Positions 1 to 7,640 of a DNA stretch of 30,467 nt are shown in pieces. The stretch lies in assembly GCA_964405235.1 (NCBI GenBank), contig CAYONG010000181.1, positions 1 through 30,467 on the forward strand, in the 5' to 3' direction. The stretch's first letter is position 1, and each line of letters opens with the position of its first letter. Below the pieces are notes generated by a model that was not told the DNA's origin, ran no database searches, and was given only the letters and a program-made list of their open reading frames with translations. Both the position numbers and the translations under genes were made by a program. This DNA is from WS-11 sp964405235. Lineage in GTDB: Bacteria > Eisenbacteria > RBG-16-71-46.

Positions 1-1430
1 AGCCGCCCGCCCACTACCTGCACACTCCCCTCGACCACGCTCCCCACCCCCAGCTCGCTCGCGATCTGCCGGAGCGGCGGCATGGACGTGCCCTGATAGC
101 CCATCACCGATGTGCGGCTGATCACCTTGAGTGCCGCCACCTTCGCGAGCTGGGTCAGCAACTCGTCGTGTAGCCCGCCCGCGAAATAGGCGTCGGGGCC
201 GTCAGCGCTGAGGTTCTGGAATGGCAGGACAGCGATGTCCGTGCGACCGTGGGCCGGGAGCGCTGCCTCGTGGCGGCCGCGTACGATCCACAACGCCGCG
301 ACGACTGCCACCAGGACCAGCGAGCCGGCCAGCGGAAGTTGCCAGCGCGACCTAGAACGCGCCACCGTAGCGACTGCCCCGGTCTCGCCCCGCCCCAACG
401 CTTCTCCGAAGCGCGCCACCGGGTTGAAGCGGTCGGCCGGCGCCTTGGCCAGCGCACGCTGGATTGCCGCCGCAATCGCCGCCGGCACGGCTGGCCGAAG
501 CTCCGTTACCGGGCGGGGCGCCACGTTCAGATGCTGGTGGGCGATGCTCTCCGCCGTCGTTCCCGCAAACGGCGGCACTCCCGCCAGCATCTCGTACAGT
601 ACGCAGCCCAGACTGTAGAGGTCCGACCGCCCGTCCAGGTCGCGGCTCCCCGCCGCCTGCTCCGGGCTCATGTAGGCGGATGTCCCCAGTGCCATCCCCG
701 TCCCGGTCAGCGTGACGCCACCCGCCGCCGTGATCGCCCGCGCGATCCCAAAGTCCGCCACCACCGCGTGCCCGCTCTGCAGCAGGATGTTCTCGGGCTT
801 GATGTCCCGGTGGACCACGTCGTGGCTGTGGGCGTAGCTCAGCGCGTCGGCCACCTCGCGAGCGAGTCGGAGCGCGTCCTCCGCCGGCAGCTGCTTCTCG
901 CGGCTCAGCCGGTCGCGCAGTGACTCGCCCTCGACGTAGGGCATGGCGTAGAAGAGCAGGCTGGCGGCCTCTCCCGAGTCGAACAGCGGCAGGATGTGCG
1001 GGTGGGCGAGCCGGGCGGCGGTCTCGATCTCGCGCAGGAACCGCTCGGGGCCGATCGCGGCCGCCAGCTCGCGAGCGATTCGGAGCGCGTCCTCCAGCGG
1101 CAGCTGCTTCTCACGCCTCAGCCGATCACGGAGCGACTCGCCCTCGCCATAGGGCATGACGTAGAAGAGCAGGCTGGCGGCCTCTCCCGAGTCGAACAGC
1201 GGCAGGATCTGCGGATGGTTGAGCCGGGCGGCGGTCTCGATCTCACGCAGGAACCGCTCCGGGCCGATCGCGGCGGCCAGCTCGGGATCCAGGACCTTGA
1301 TCGCCACCGGGCGCTGGTGCTTCAAGTCCTGGGCGAGGTAGACCGTCGCCATGCCGCCGCGGCCGAGTTCGCGCTCGATCCGATAGCGCGAAACCAGCGC
1401 TGCGTGTAGGCGTTCGAGCGGATCGGCCAT
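1..1430 (-). CDS. Membrane-anchored Ser/Thr protein kinase with TolB-like sensor region (C-terminus cut by window edge)
   Basis: Hanks-type protein kinase that phosphorylates Ser/Thr; its target is unknown. The start ATG at 1430 follows an AGAGGGAGA ribosome site, and 476 residues are visible. The catalytic domain (about residues 16-280) has the Gly loop ELGRGGMATVYLA, the ATP lysine in VAIKVL (K45), HRD near 207-209 (VHRDIKPENILL), DFG at 226-228 and a GTSAYMSPEQA activation segment. One transmembrane helix lies at about 365-384. An extracytoplasmic part follows (IAVLPFQNLSADG, GLHDELLTQLAKV, VISRTSVMGYQG), the TolB-like module common in kinases of this type and usually followed by TPRs. The oddity is that residues 50-120 and 121-191 are a tandem duplication, so the segment from helix C through the hinge occurs twice before the catalytic loop. 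The frame stays open to position 1. The family call is secure; activity is uncertain because of the duplication. Confidence 0.93.
   Translation of the reverse strand, partial: MADPLERLHAALVSRYRIERELGRGGMATVYLAQDLKHQRPVAIKVLDPELAAAIGPERFLREIETAARLNHPQILPLFDSGEAASLLFYVMPYGEGESLRDRLRREKQLPLEDALRIARELAAAIGPERFLREIETAARLAHPHILPLFDSGEAASLLFYAMPYVEGESLRDRLSREKQLPAEDALRLAREVADALSYAHSHDVVHRDIKPENILLQSGHAVVADFGIARAITAAGGVTLTGTGMALGTSAYMSPEQAAGSRDLDGRSDLYSLGCVLYEMLAGVPPFAGTTAESIAHQHLNVAPRPVTELRPAVPAAIAAAIQRALAKAPADRFNPVARFGEALGRGETGAVATVARSRSRWQLPLAGSLVLVAVVAALWIVRGRHEAALPAHGRTDIAVLPFQNLSADGPDAYFAGGLHDELLTQLAKVAALKVISRTSVMGYQGTSMPPLRQIASELGVGSVVEGSVQVVGGR
858..1283 (-). repeat. Tandem in-frame duplication, 2 x 213 bp, inside the kinase catalytic domain
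   Basis: Bases 858-1070 and 1071-1283 are two adjacent copies of a 213-bp (71-codon) unit. I count about 19 mismatches by eye, roughly 91% identity, spread along the unit. Each copy encodes the peptide beginning ELAAAIGPERFLREIE and ending in REKQLPxEDALRxAR. The mismatches argue against an assembly stutter and for an older duplication that has been kept open. Confidence 0.95.
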
Positions 1431-1722
1431 CGGCGTCTCCCTCTTCGCTGCCGACCCTCAGTGCCGTGCCGATTCGCAGGTGGGGACTGGATCGGATTCC
1501 CGAAGCGAAGCATCGCGGACTCCGAGCGGCTGAAACCCGGGGCGCGATCCTACACCCCTGCCGGTAGATGTCCCATTCCATGGGGGGGCGGCACAACATG
1601 ACGCCGGGTCCGCTCGCGTTGACTTGGGCCCGGAGGCCACCCTATCTTCCGGCTAGGTCGGCCCGCCGTCCGGGCCGCGCAGCCGCCGCCCCCGCCATCA
1701 TCCCGCTCGGAGAGGGCCGCCG
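1431..1722. other. Divergent intergenic region between the kinase and the ECF-like gene
   Basis: No credible ORF lies here. The kinase ribosome site AGAGGGAGA (minus strand) is next to 1431. A plus-strand sigma70-like promoter is at 1619-1648. A ribosome-site-like GGAGAGGG is at 1709-1716, seven bases before an ATC at 1723 that is in frame with the next gene. I see no tRNA, known riboswitch core or insertion sequence. Confidence 0.6.
1619..1648 (+). promoter_or_regulatory. Candidate sigma70-type promoter for the ECF-like gene
   Basis: TTGACT at 1619-1624 (5 of 6 to the -35 consensus) and TATCTT at 1643-1648 (4 of 6 to the -10 consensus) are separated by 18 bases. Transcription would begin near 1655, about 70 bases before the ribosome site at 1709-1716. 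In such GC-rich DNA this AT-containing pair stands out, but it is prediction only. Confidence 0.45.
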
Positions 1723-1824
1723 ATCGCCAGGCAGCCGTACAGTTCACGCCGACTATCCTATGCCGCTCTGCTGATCGCCGCGGGCCTGACCGGCGTCTAC
1801 GCGGAGACCGTTCCCAACTTCGAG

Positions 1825-2262
1825 GTGCTGACCCTCGTGGTGTTCTGCTCGGGGGTACTGCTCGGTGCGCGCGACGGCGCCCTGGTGGGCGGGCTCACGA
1901 TGCTGGTCTATTCGCTGCTCAACCCTTACGGTCCCGCGCATCCGCTGGTGACGGCCGCCCAGGTGGGGGGGAATATCGTCTCCGGTCTTGCCGGCGCCGC
2001 CTTTGCGCGGTTCGGCCTGCCCTCACGCCCGGCCGCGACGCGGATCGTCGCGCTGGTGCTGATTGCGATCGTCGTCACCGCGTTCTACGACCTGCTCACC
2101 AACGTCGCCACCGGGCTCGTGTTCGGCCAGATGCGGACATGGCTGCTGGCGGGGATCCCATTCTCTCTATGGCACATCGGATTCAACATCGCGCTCTTCG
2201 CCACGCTCGGTGCGCCGCTCAGCGCGGTGTCCGCGCGTTACGCTGCGCGGCTCTCGGCCTGA
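1825..2262 (+). CDS. ECF-transporter S-component-like membrane protein
   Basis: Small, very hydrophobic protein with about five helices from the first canonical start (GTG at 1825). It resembles substrate-binding S components of energy-coupling-factor vitamin or metal importers: a LLGARDGALVGGLTMLVYSL segment, then NPYG, an AQVGGN stretch and a late AFYDLLTN segment. Substrate cannot be told. No T component or ATPase gene is in the window, so it would share a remote energising module. The same frame is open back to a stop at 1654, and the upstream residues (YAALLIAAGLTGVYA, 1759-1803) look like a missing first helix. No ATG, GTG or TTG precedes them, but GGAGAGGG sits seven bases before an ATC at 1723. 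The true protein may therefore start there. The downstream barrel gene overlaps its 3' end, suggesting a shared transcript. Confidence 0.72.
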   Translation: MLTLVVFCSGVLLGARDGALVGGLTMLVYSLLNPYGPAHPLVTAAQVGGNIVSGLAGAAFARFGLPSRPAATRIVALVLIAIVVTAFYDLLTNVATGLVFGQMRTWLLAGIPFSLWHIGFNIALFATLGAPLSAVSARYAARLSA

Positions 2263-3977
2263 TCCTTACGGTCGCGCTCGCGCCGGCCGTGCGGGCACAG
2301 GCGCCGCCGGCGGGACGCGGGGAGCTGATCGGGTCGGGGCTCGCGAGTGCTCCCGGCTGGTGGGGGGCAGGCGGTCGCGCGGGCTGGCTTCCCGACAGCG
2401 ACCTGGGCTGCGCGCATCCCTGGACCCTCGCGGGACTGGTCGCGGGGGCGTGGGTGATCGAGGAGGCCGGGCGGGCGCCGTCCGCGATGCCGCTGCCCGG
2501 ATCGGCCGGCGCGCAGGGCCCGATCGCCTGGTTCGATTCGCTGCACGTCAGCGCGGGCGAGGGCGGCGCATGGCAGGGTTTCGACGCGGGACTGGCCGGT
2601 GCGCGCGCGGGGCAGGGGCTCGACCAGCGCACCGGCGACGGCTGGCGGCCGCGCACCGACGTCTCGCTCGCCAACGGATCGAACGGGCTGCACGACAATG
2701 GACTCAGCCTGTGGCGCGGTGACACGCTCGGTGGCCTGAGGATCGAGGCGGCGAGCGGCGAGCGCGGCCCGGCGGGCGGCGTCACCGGCGCGGGTCGGGA
2801 CCTCTATGGCATCTCGGGCGCCAGGGTGCGGGGTGGACATCGCTTCGAAGCCTCGTTCACCCACCGCCGCGCGAACGCAAGCCTCGCGGGCGGCGAGTCC
2901 CAGGACGCGCGCGGCGAGGCGGGGGGCGGGGGTTACCGCTACCGGGGGGATCGCTGGAGGGTCGGAGCGACCTTGAACCGCGGATACGACCACCACGATA
3001 GTCGCGCAGGAGTGTGGCCCGAGCGACGGCGTCTCGCCGACGCCACCGCCGCCGTGCTGGCGGTCGAGCGGGTGGGCGCGAGCCACCGATGGGGCGTGCG
3101 CGGCTCGTGGCGCGAGTCGGGGGTCACTCAGGAGGCCGGCGTGAGCGGCCGCTCGAGCGCCCGCGCGCTATGGGCGGCGGGGCGCTGGCAGGGCCCGGTC
3201 GGCGAGGGTGACCTTGAGCTGGCGGTGGGAGTCGGCCATCACACCGCGATCGGCCGCACGCCGGTGGCGCCCTCGCTGGTCTGGCGGTTCCAGGGTTCGC
3301 CGTGGGAAGGGCGCATCACGTTCGAGCGGCTGACCACACCGGTCTGGACCGACCTTGCGCCGGGCCAGAGTCCCTTCCTCCAGGACACCTGGGCCGGCGG
3401 ACTCGATCTGGGCGGCACGCTCACGGCCGGCGGGCGCGCGCGGATAGGATTCCTCGCCGGCCACACCGGCTCCCGCGCACTGCTCGCGCGGCTTCCGCTC
3501 GAAGCGGTGGCGCTGCGCTCCGGCTTTCGCGCCGATCAGGGCAGATACGACTTCGGACTCCTGGTCGTGGAGGCACGCTGGCGGACCAGTAGGTGGGGGG
3601 CCGGGGTCGAGGGTTTCCTGCTCGCGCGCGATGTGAGCGCGTTGCAGCCGCAGGTGGACCCGGGTCGGGGCGGGCGGTTATCCGCAGAGCTGGGCTTCAA
3701 GCTGTTCCAGGGCGATCTCGTCTTGCGGCCGCGGCTCGAGGCGTGGGCGGTGGGTCCGCGCGAGAGCGAGGCGACACCCTCGCGCGCCCTGCCGGCGTAC
3801 GGCACCACCGGCGCGGCGCTCGAGCTGACGCTCGCCGACATGACGTTGCTGATCGAGGGGCGCAACCTCGCCGATCGCCGCGCCACGCGGACCTGGGTGG
3901 ATACGATCACAGGGTTCGAGGCGTCGGGGCCGGGGCGCGAGCTGCGCGCGACCCTGGTCTGGCGTCTCTGGGACTGA
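2169..3977 (+). CDS. Outer-membrane beta-barrel protein, TonB-receptor-like, without a plug domain
   Basis: About 602 residues from the ATG at 2169; another ATG at 2139 would add ten. The overlap with the preceding gene is about 94 bases. A signal peptide (RALRCAALGLILTVALA, then AVRAQA) fits Sec export. The rest alternates polar and hydrophobic residues with many Gly, Trp, Tyr and Arg, as in beta-barrels. The C-terminal part (LIEGRNLADRRATRTWVDT, then a last strand ending TLVWRLWD) resembles the end of TonB-dependent receptors. I cannot find the plug domain or a TonB box expected near the N-terminus, so it may be a simple channel, a degenerate receptor or a passive porin. Its position behind an ECF S-component-like gene suggests outer-membrane entry of the same nutrient; that is inference. 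Confidence 0.7.
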   Translation: MAHRIQHRALRHARCAAQRGVRALRCAALGLILTVALAPAVRAQAPPAGRGELIGSGLASAPGWWGAGGRAGWLPDSDLGCAHPWTLAGLVAGAWVIEEAGRAPSAMPLPGSAGAQGPIAWFDSLHVSAGEGGAWQGFDAGLAGARAGQGLDQRTGDGWRPRTDVSLANGSNGLHDNGLSLWRGDTLGGLRIEAASGERGPAGGVTGAGRDLYGISGARVRGGHRFEASFTHRRANASLAGGESQDARGEAGGGGYRYRGDRWRVGATLNRGYDHHDSRAGVWPERRRLADATAAVLAVERVGASHRWGVRGSWRESGVTQEAGVSGRSSARALWAAGRWQGPVGEGDLELAVGVGHHTAIGRTPVAPSLVWRFQGSPWEGRITFERLTTPVWTDLAPGQSPFLQDTWAGGLDLGGTLTAGGRARIGFLAGHTGSRALLARLPLEAVALRSGFRADQGRYDFGLLVVEARWRTSRWGAGVEGFLLARDVSALQPQVDPGRGGRLSAELGFKLFQGDLVLRPRLEAWAVGPRESEATPSRALPAYGTTGAALELTLADMTLLIEGRNLADRRATRTWVDTITGFEASGPGRELRATLVWRLWD

Positions 3978-4012
3978 CCTGAAGCTGAAAGCCCGCCCCC
4001 GCGGGGGACGAG

Positions 4013-4486
4013 GTGGACGCGCTCACACCCGCCGAGCGCCGCGGCGCGATTGTGGTGGTGCTGCTGCTTGCGCTCGGCGCCGCGCACGATCTCTGGCGCG
4101 CATCGCGGCCGCTCCCCACGCCGACCCAGGATACCCGTGGGGTGGCCGCACATCAGATCCAGGGATGGTCGGGAGGGCCGGGAGCGGGGGACGGCGCCGA
4201 CAGCGTCCGTGATGGCCGCGACGTCCATTCCGGGACGCCTCGTTCCGGGATGACGAGCGTCGACCTCAATCAGGCCACGGCGCTCGAGCTGGACGCGCTG
4301 CCCGGGGTGGGCCCGGTGCTGGCGGGGCGCATCATCGCCCACCGCGAGCGTCACGGTCCGTTCCGCCAAGCAGAGGAATTGCTGGCGGTGCGCGGAATCG
4401 GCCCACGGCTCTTCGCTCGGCTTCGCCCCCGGGTTACCGTCGGGCTCGCAACCCGCTCAGGGGGCCAGCCGCCAGCCGCCCCCTGA
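4013..4486 (+). CDS. comEA: ComEA-type helix-hairpin-helix DNA-binding protein
   Basis: 157 residues from a GTG start at 4013 preceded by GGGGGACGAG. One N-terminal membrane helix (AIVVVLLLALGAAHDLW, about residues 12-28), then a low-complexity linker, then a tandem helix-hairpin-helix unit. That unit begins VDLNQATALELDALPGVGPV and continues with AGRIIAHRERHGPF and LLAVRGIGPRLFARL. This is the ComEA C-terminal fold, which binds double-stranded DNA at the outer face of the inner membrane during natural transformation. Its place immediately before the type IV pilus genes fits a DNA-uptake role, since retracting pili pull DNA in. ComEC is not in this window. Short ComEA-like proteins also occur in non-competent bacteria, so competence is inferred only. 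Confidence 0.82.
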   Translation: MDALTPAERRGAIVVVLLLALGAAHDLWRASRPLPTPTQDTRGVAAHQIQGWSGGPGAGDGADSVRDGRDVHSGTPRSGMTSVDLNQATALELDALPGVGPVLAGRIIAHRERHGPFRQAEELLAVRGIGPRLFARLRPRVTVGLATRSGGQPPAAP

Positions 4487-4487
4487 G
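4456..4487 (+). terminator. Hairpin over the comEA stop codon
   Basis: CTCAGGGGGC (4456-4465) pairs with GCCCCCTGAG (4478-4487), a 10-bp GC-rich stem with a 12-base loop that includes the comEA TGA. No U-run follows, so it may slow or protect transcripts without being a classical intrinsic terminator. Confidence 0.4.
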
Positions 4488-4803
4488 AGCCCGGAGGCAG
4501 CGCCACCAGGGCGATGAGCGGCACGGAGCGGGTGGGGGAGCGACCCGGCCTCTCCATCCCGGGGCGGGCGGATTGCAAACCGCACCGCCCCCCGCGTCCA
4601 CGCGTGCAGATTCCGGTTCAGTCCACGGCCCCCCCCTCCCGATAACCCGGCGGGGCCCGACTGTCCCGCGCGCTCGTACTCGGCATGCAGGTCCCTGCGA
4701 CCGGCATGCGGGTTGCCTGATGCGGGGCGGCGTGCGCCGTGAAGATCGCCCCTTTCGCCCCGGCATGGATCTGGGCTCAGTCCCGACGCTGCGGAGAATT
4801 ATC
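4488..4803. other. Intergenic region upstream of pilB
   Basis: About 316 bases without a gene. An open frame continuous with pilB reaches back to 4573, but its translation is Pro/Arg-rich and unlike PilB N-termini, so I treat it as non-coding leader. It holds a sigma54-type motif at 4702-4717 and C-rich runs around 4628-4640. GGAG at 4792-4795 serves as ribosome site for the GTG at 4804. Confidence 0.6.
4702..4717 (+). promoter_or_regulatory. Sigma54 (-24/-12) promoter candidate for pilB
   Basis: CGGCATGCGGGTTGCC compares with the consensus TGGCACGNNNNTTGCW. GG (4703-4704) and GC (4715-4716) have the required 12-base register, TTGC is intact, and mismatches are at the first base, one base of CACG and the last base. 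Transcription would begin near 4728, about 75 bases before the GTG. PilR, a sigma54 activator, is encoded downstream. Confidence 0.55.
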
Positions 4804-6498
4804 GTGCTGGAAGACATCGGACAGAAGCTGCTCGACGCCCAGTTGATCAACAGCGAGGCGCTCGCCAAGGCCGGGCTTCAGCAGAAGAACACCGGCGGGA
4901 CCCTCACCGGCAACCTGGTCAAGACCGGCGCGCTCACCGAGGGGGAGCTGCTGGAGTTCCTTTCCCATCTCTACCACGTGTTGTCGGTCGATCTCTCCAG
5001 TTACGAACCCGATCCGATGCTCACCAAGCTCATCCCCGGAGACGTCGCGATCAAGTTCATGGCGCTGCCGATCTCGCGCAGTGGGCGCCGGCTGGTCGTG
5101 GCGATGGCGAACCCCTCGAATATCTTCGCGATCGACGACATCAAGTTCATCACCGGCTACGAGGTCGAGCCTCAGGTCGCTTCCGAGAATGGGCTGAAGA
5201 AGGCGATTGACCGCGCCTACGACTCGGCCGGGACCATGGCCGACGTCATGAAAGGGATGGAGGAGGATCTGGCGGTCGTCGAGGAGGACGACACCGCCGA
5301 GGCGGATGCCGGCATCGCGGGCGCCGACGAGGCGCCGATCGTCAAGCTGGTCAACTCGTTGATCGCCGACGCGGTGCGCAAGGGCGCCTCGGACATTCAC
5401 ATCGAGCCCTACGAGAAGTCGATGCGGGTGCGGTTCCGCATCGACGGCATGCTGCACGAGATGATGTCACCGCCTTTCAAGTTCAAGGCCGCGGTCATCT
5501 CGCGCCTGAAGATCATGGCCGAGCTCGACATCGCCGAGCGTCGCGTGCCGCAGGACGGCCGCATCAAGCTCAAGGTCATCAACCGCGCGATCGACCTGCG
5601 TGTGTCTTCCCTGCCGACCATCTTTGGCGAGAAGATCGTAATGCGAATCCTCGACAAGACCAACCTGAACATCGACCTCGAGAAGCTCGGCTTCGAGCCC
5701 AAGGCGATGAAGGACTTCTGCTCGGCGATCGCCAGCCCCTACGGGATGGTGCTGGTGACCGGCCCGACCGGGTCGGGCAAGACCACCACGCTCTATTCGG
5801 CGCTGTCGCGGATCAACACCCCGGAGGTCAATGTGCTGACCGCCGAGGACCCGGTCGAGTACAACCTCGACGGCATCAACCAGGTCCTCGTCCACGAGGA
5901 CATCGGTCTCACCTTCGCTGCGGCGCTCAAGGCGTTCCTTCGCCAGGATCCGAACATCATCATGGTGGGCGAGATCCGCGACATCGAGACCGCATCGATC
6001 GCCGTTAAGGCGGCGCTCACCGGGCACCTGGTGCTCTCGACTCTGCACACTAACGACGCGCCCAGCGCGATCGGTCGCATGCTCGACATGGGGATCGAGC
6101 CGTTCCTGGTCGCCTCCTCGGTCAACCTGATCATCGCCCAGCGCCTGGTGCGACGGGCGTGCGCGGCCTGCAAACGGCCCATCGACCTGGACCCCGAGAT
6201 CGCCCGCGAGCTGCAGTTGAGGCCGGAGGACATGACGGGCGCCAACTTCCTCGAGGGAGCCGGGTGCGTGGAATGCAGCAACACGGGGTACCGCGGACGT
6301 CAGGGCATCTACGAGGTCATGTCGATGTCCCCGAAGATCCGCGACCTGACCCTCGACCGCGCCTCGGCGGCCGAGATCAAGAAGACGGCGATCGCGGAAG
6401 GGATGCTGAGCCTCCGCCGCGACGGCCTCGAGAAGATGAAGCGCGGCATGACGACCGCGCAGGAGATCCTCAAGGAGTCGGCATCGGACGAACTGTAG
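4804..6498 (+). CDS. pilB: Type IV pilus extension ATPase PilB
   Basis: Hexameric cytoplasmic ATPase that powers pilus extension by turning the PilC platform. I chose GTG 4804 because GGAG lies seven bases upstream and the product then begins VLEDIGQKLLDAQLI, as PilB/GspE proteins do. This gives 564 residues, the usual PilB length. An MshEN-type N-terminal domain (about 1-150) is followed by the N2 segment (KGASDIHIEPYEKSMRVRF). Walker A GPTGSGKTT is at about 320-328, the Asp box at TAEDPVEYNLDGINQ, Walker B in NIIMVGEIRD and the His box in LSTLHTNDAPSAIGRM. A four-cysteine zinc site is formed by CAAC (about 452) and CVEC (about 488), typical of extension and not retraction motors. It is first in the pil operon, 54 bases before pilT. 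Confidence 0.97.
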   Translation: MLEDIGQKLLDAQLINSEALAKAGLQQKNTGGTLTGNLVKTGALTEGELLEFLSHLYHVLSVDLSSYEPDPMLTKLIPGDVAIKFMALPISRSGRRLVVAMANPSNIFAIDDIKFITGYEVEPQVASENGLKKAIDRAYDSAGTMADVMKGMEEDLAVVEEDDTAEADAGIAGADEAPIVKLVNSLIADAVRKGASDIHIEPYEKSMRVRFRIDGMLHEMMSPPFKFKAAVISRLKIMAELDIAERRVPQDGRIKLKVINRAIDLRVSSLPTIFGEKIVMRILDKTNLNIDLEKLGFEPKAMKDFCSAIASPYGMVLVTGPTGSGKTTTLYSALSRINTPEVNVLTAEDPVEYNLDGINQVLVHEDIGLTFAAALKAFLRQDPNIIMVGEIRDIETASIAVKAALTGHLVLSTLHTNDAPSAIGRMLDMGIEPFLVASSVNLIIAQRLVRRACAACKRPIDLDPEIARELQLRPEDMTGANFLEGAGCVECSNTGYRGRQGIYEVMSMSPKIRDLTLDRASAAEIKKTAIAEGMLSLRRDGLEKMKRGMTTAQEILKESASDEL

Positions 6499-6552
6499 CC
6501 GGAGTGTAGAGGTGGCCGAGGGACGGCCTCCCGTGAGCGAAGGAGACCCATC

Positions 6553-7629
6553 GTGGTGACGCTGCGCGATCTGCTTCAGGAGATGAACGAGAAGGGCGCC
6601 TCGGATCTTCACATCACCGCCGGTGTGCCCCCGGAGTACCGGATCGACGGCCTTATCACGGCGACCGATCACGACGTGCTGACCCCCGAGCTGACGGCCG
6701 GGCTGGCCTATAGCGTCATGTCGGACGACCAGCGCAAGCGGTTCGAGACCACGAAGGAACTGGACTTCTCGTTCGGGGTAAAGGGGCTGTCGCGGTTCCG
6801 GGCCAACGTATACCTGCAGCGCGGGGTCATCTCGATGGCGATCCGCCAGATCCCCTACGAGATCCTGCCGCTGGAGAAGCTCGGGCTGCCGCCGGTCGTG
6901 CGCGATTTCACCAACCAGCACAAGGGGCTGGTGCTGATCACCGGGCCGACCGGTAGCGGGAAGTCCACTACGCTCGCCTCAATGCTGGACAAGATCAACG
7001 CTACGCGGCAGGCGCACATCATCACGATCGAGGACCCGATCGAGTACATCCACCACCACCGCAAGTGCATCATCAACCAGCGCGAGATCGGGGCCGACAC
7101 CGTCTCGTTCCCCACGGCGCTCAAGTACGTGCTGCGGCAGGATCCCGACATCATCCTCATCGGCGAGATGCGTGACCGCGAGACCATCCAGGCGGCGCTC
7201 ACGATCGCCGAGACCGGTCACCTCGTGTTCGCCACCTTGCACACCAACTCGACATACGAGGCGGTGAACCGCGTGGTCGATGTGTTCCCGGCCGACCAGC
7301 AAAAGCAGATCCACACCCAGCTCGCGTTCTCGCTCCAGGGGGTCGTGACGCAGCAGCTCATCCCGCGCAGCTCCGGGCGGGGACGGGTCATGGTGGCGGA
7401 GGTGCTGGTCTGCACGCCCGCCATCCGCGCGATCATCCGCGAGGGGAAGACCCATCAGATCTACAGCCTGATGCAGGCCGGACAGAAATTCGGCATGCAG
7501 ACAATGAACCAGGCCCTGCTCCAGGCGGTAGCCGATCGGGCGCTCAGTCCGTCGGACGCTATGGAGCGGAGCACCGATCGCCCCGAGCTGGAATCCATGC
7601 TCGAGAAGATATTTAAGTTGGCCGCCTAA
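6553..7629 (+). CDS. pilT: Type IV pilus retraction ATPase PilT
   Basis: 358-residue hexameric ATPase that drives pilus depolymerisation, giving twitching motility and DNA uptake. The GTG at 6553 has AAGGAGA just upstream; a second GTG at 6556 is possible. The N-terminal PAS-like domain includes GASDLHITAGVPPEYRIDG. Walker A GPTGSGKST is at about 132-140, Walker B in DIILIGEMRDRETIQAAL and the His box in VFATLHTNS. The PilT signature AIRAIIREGKTHQIYSLMQ near the C-terminus marks retraction motors, and the zinc cysteines of PilB are absent. It lies between pilB and pilC, as in Myxococcus and Geobacter. PilU is not seen here, so PilT may be the only retraction motor of this locus. Confidence 0.97.
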   Translation: MVTLRDLLQEMNEKGASDLHITAGVPPEYRIDGLITATDHDVLTPELTAGLAYSVMSDDQRKRFETTKELDFSFGVKGLSRFRANVYLQRGVISMAIRQIPYEILPLEKLGLPPVVRDFTNQHKGLVLITGPTGSGKSTTLASMLDKINATRQAHIITIEDPIEYIHHHRKCIINQREIGADTVSFPTALKYVLRQDPDIILIGEMRDRETIQAALTIAETGHLVFATLHTNSTYEAVNRVVDVFPADQQKQIHTQLAFSLQGVVTQQLIPRSSGRGRVMVAEVLVCTPAIRAIIREGKTHQIYSLMQAGQKFGMQTMNQALLQAVADRALSPSDAMERSTDRPELESMLEKIFKLAA

Positions 7630-7640
7630 GGAGGGGTGTA

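Noticed and set aside
4573..4803. N-terminal extension of the pilB frame
   Set aside because: The 77 extra residues are Pro/Arg-rich, unlike PilB, and would cover the sigma54 motif. GTG 4804 has a ribosome site and a PilB-like start.
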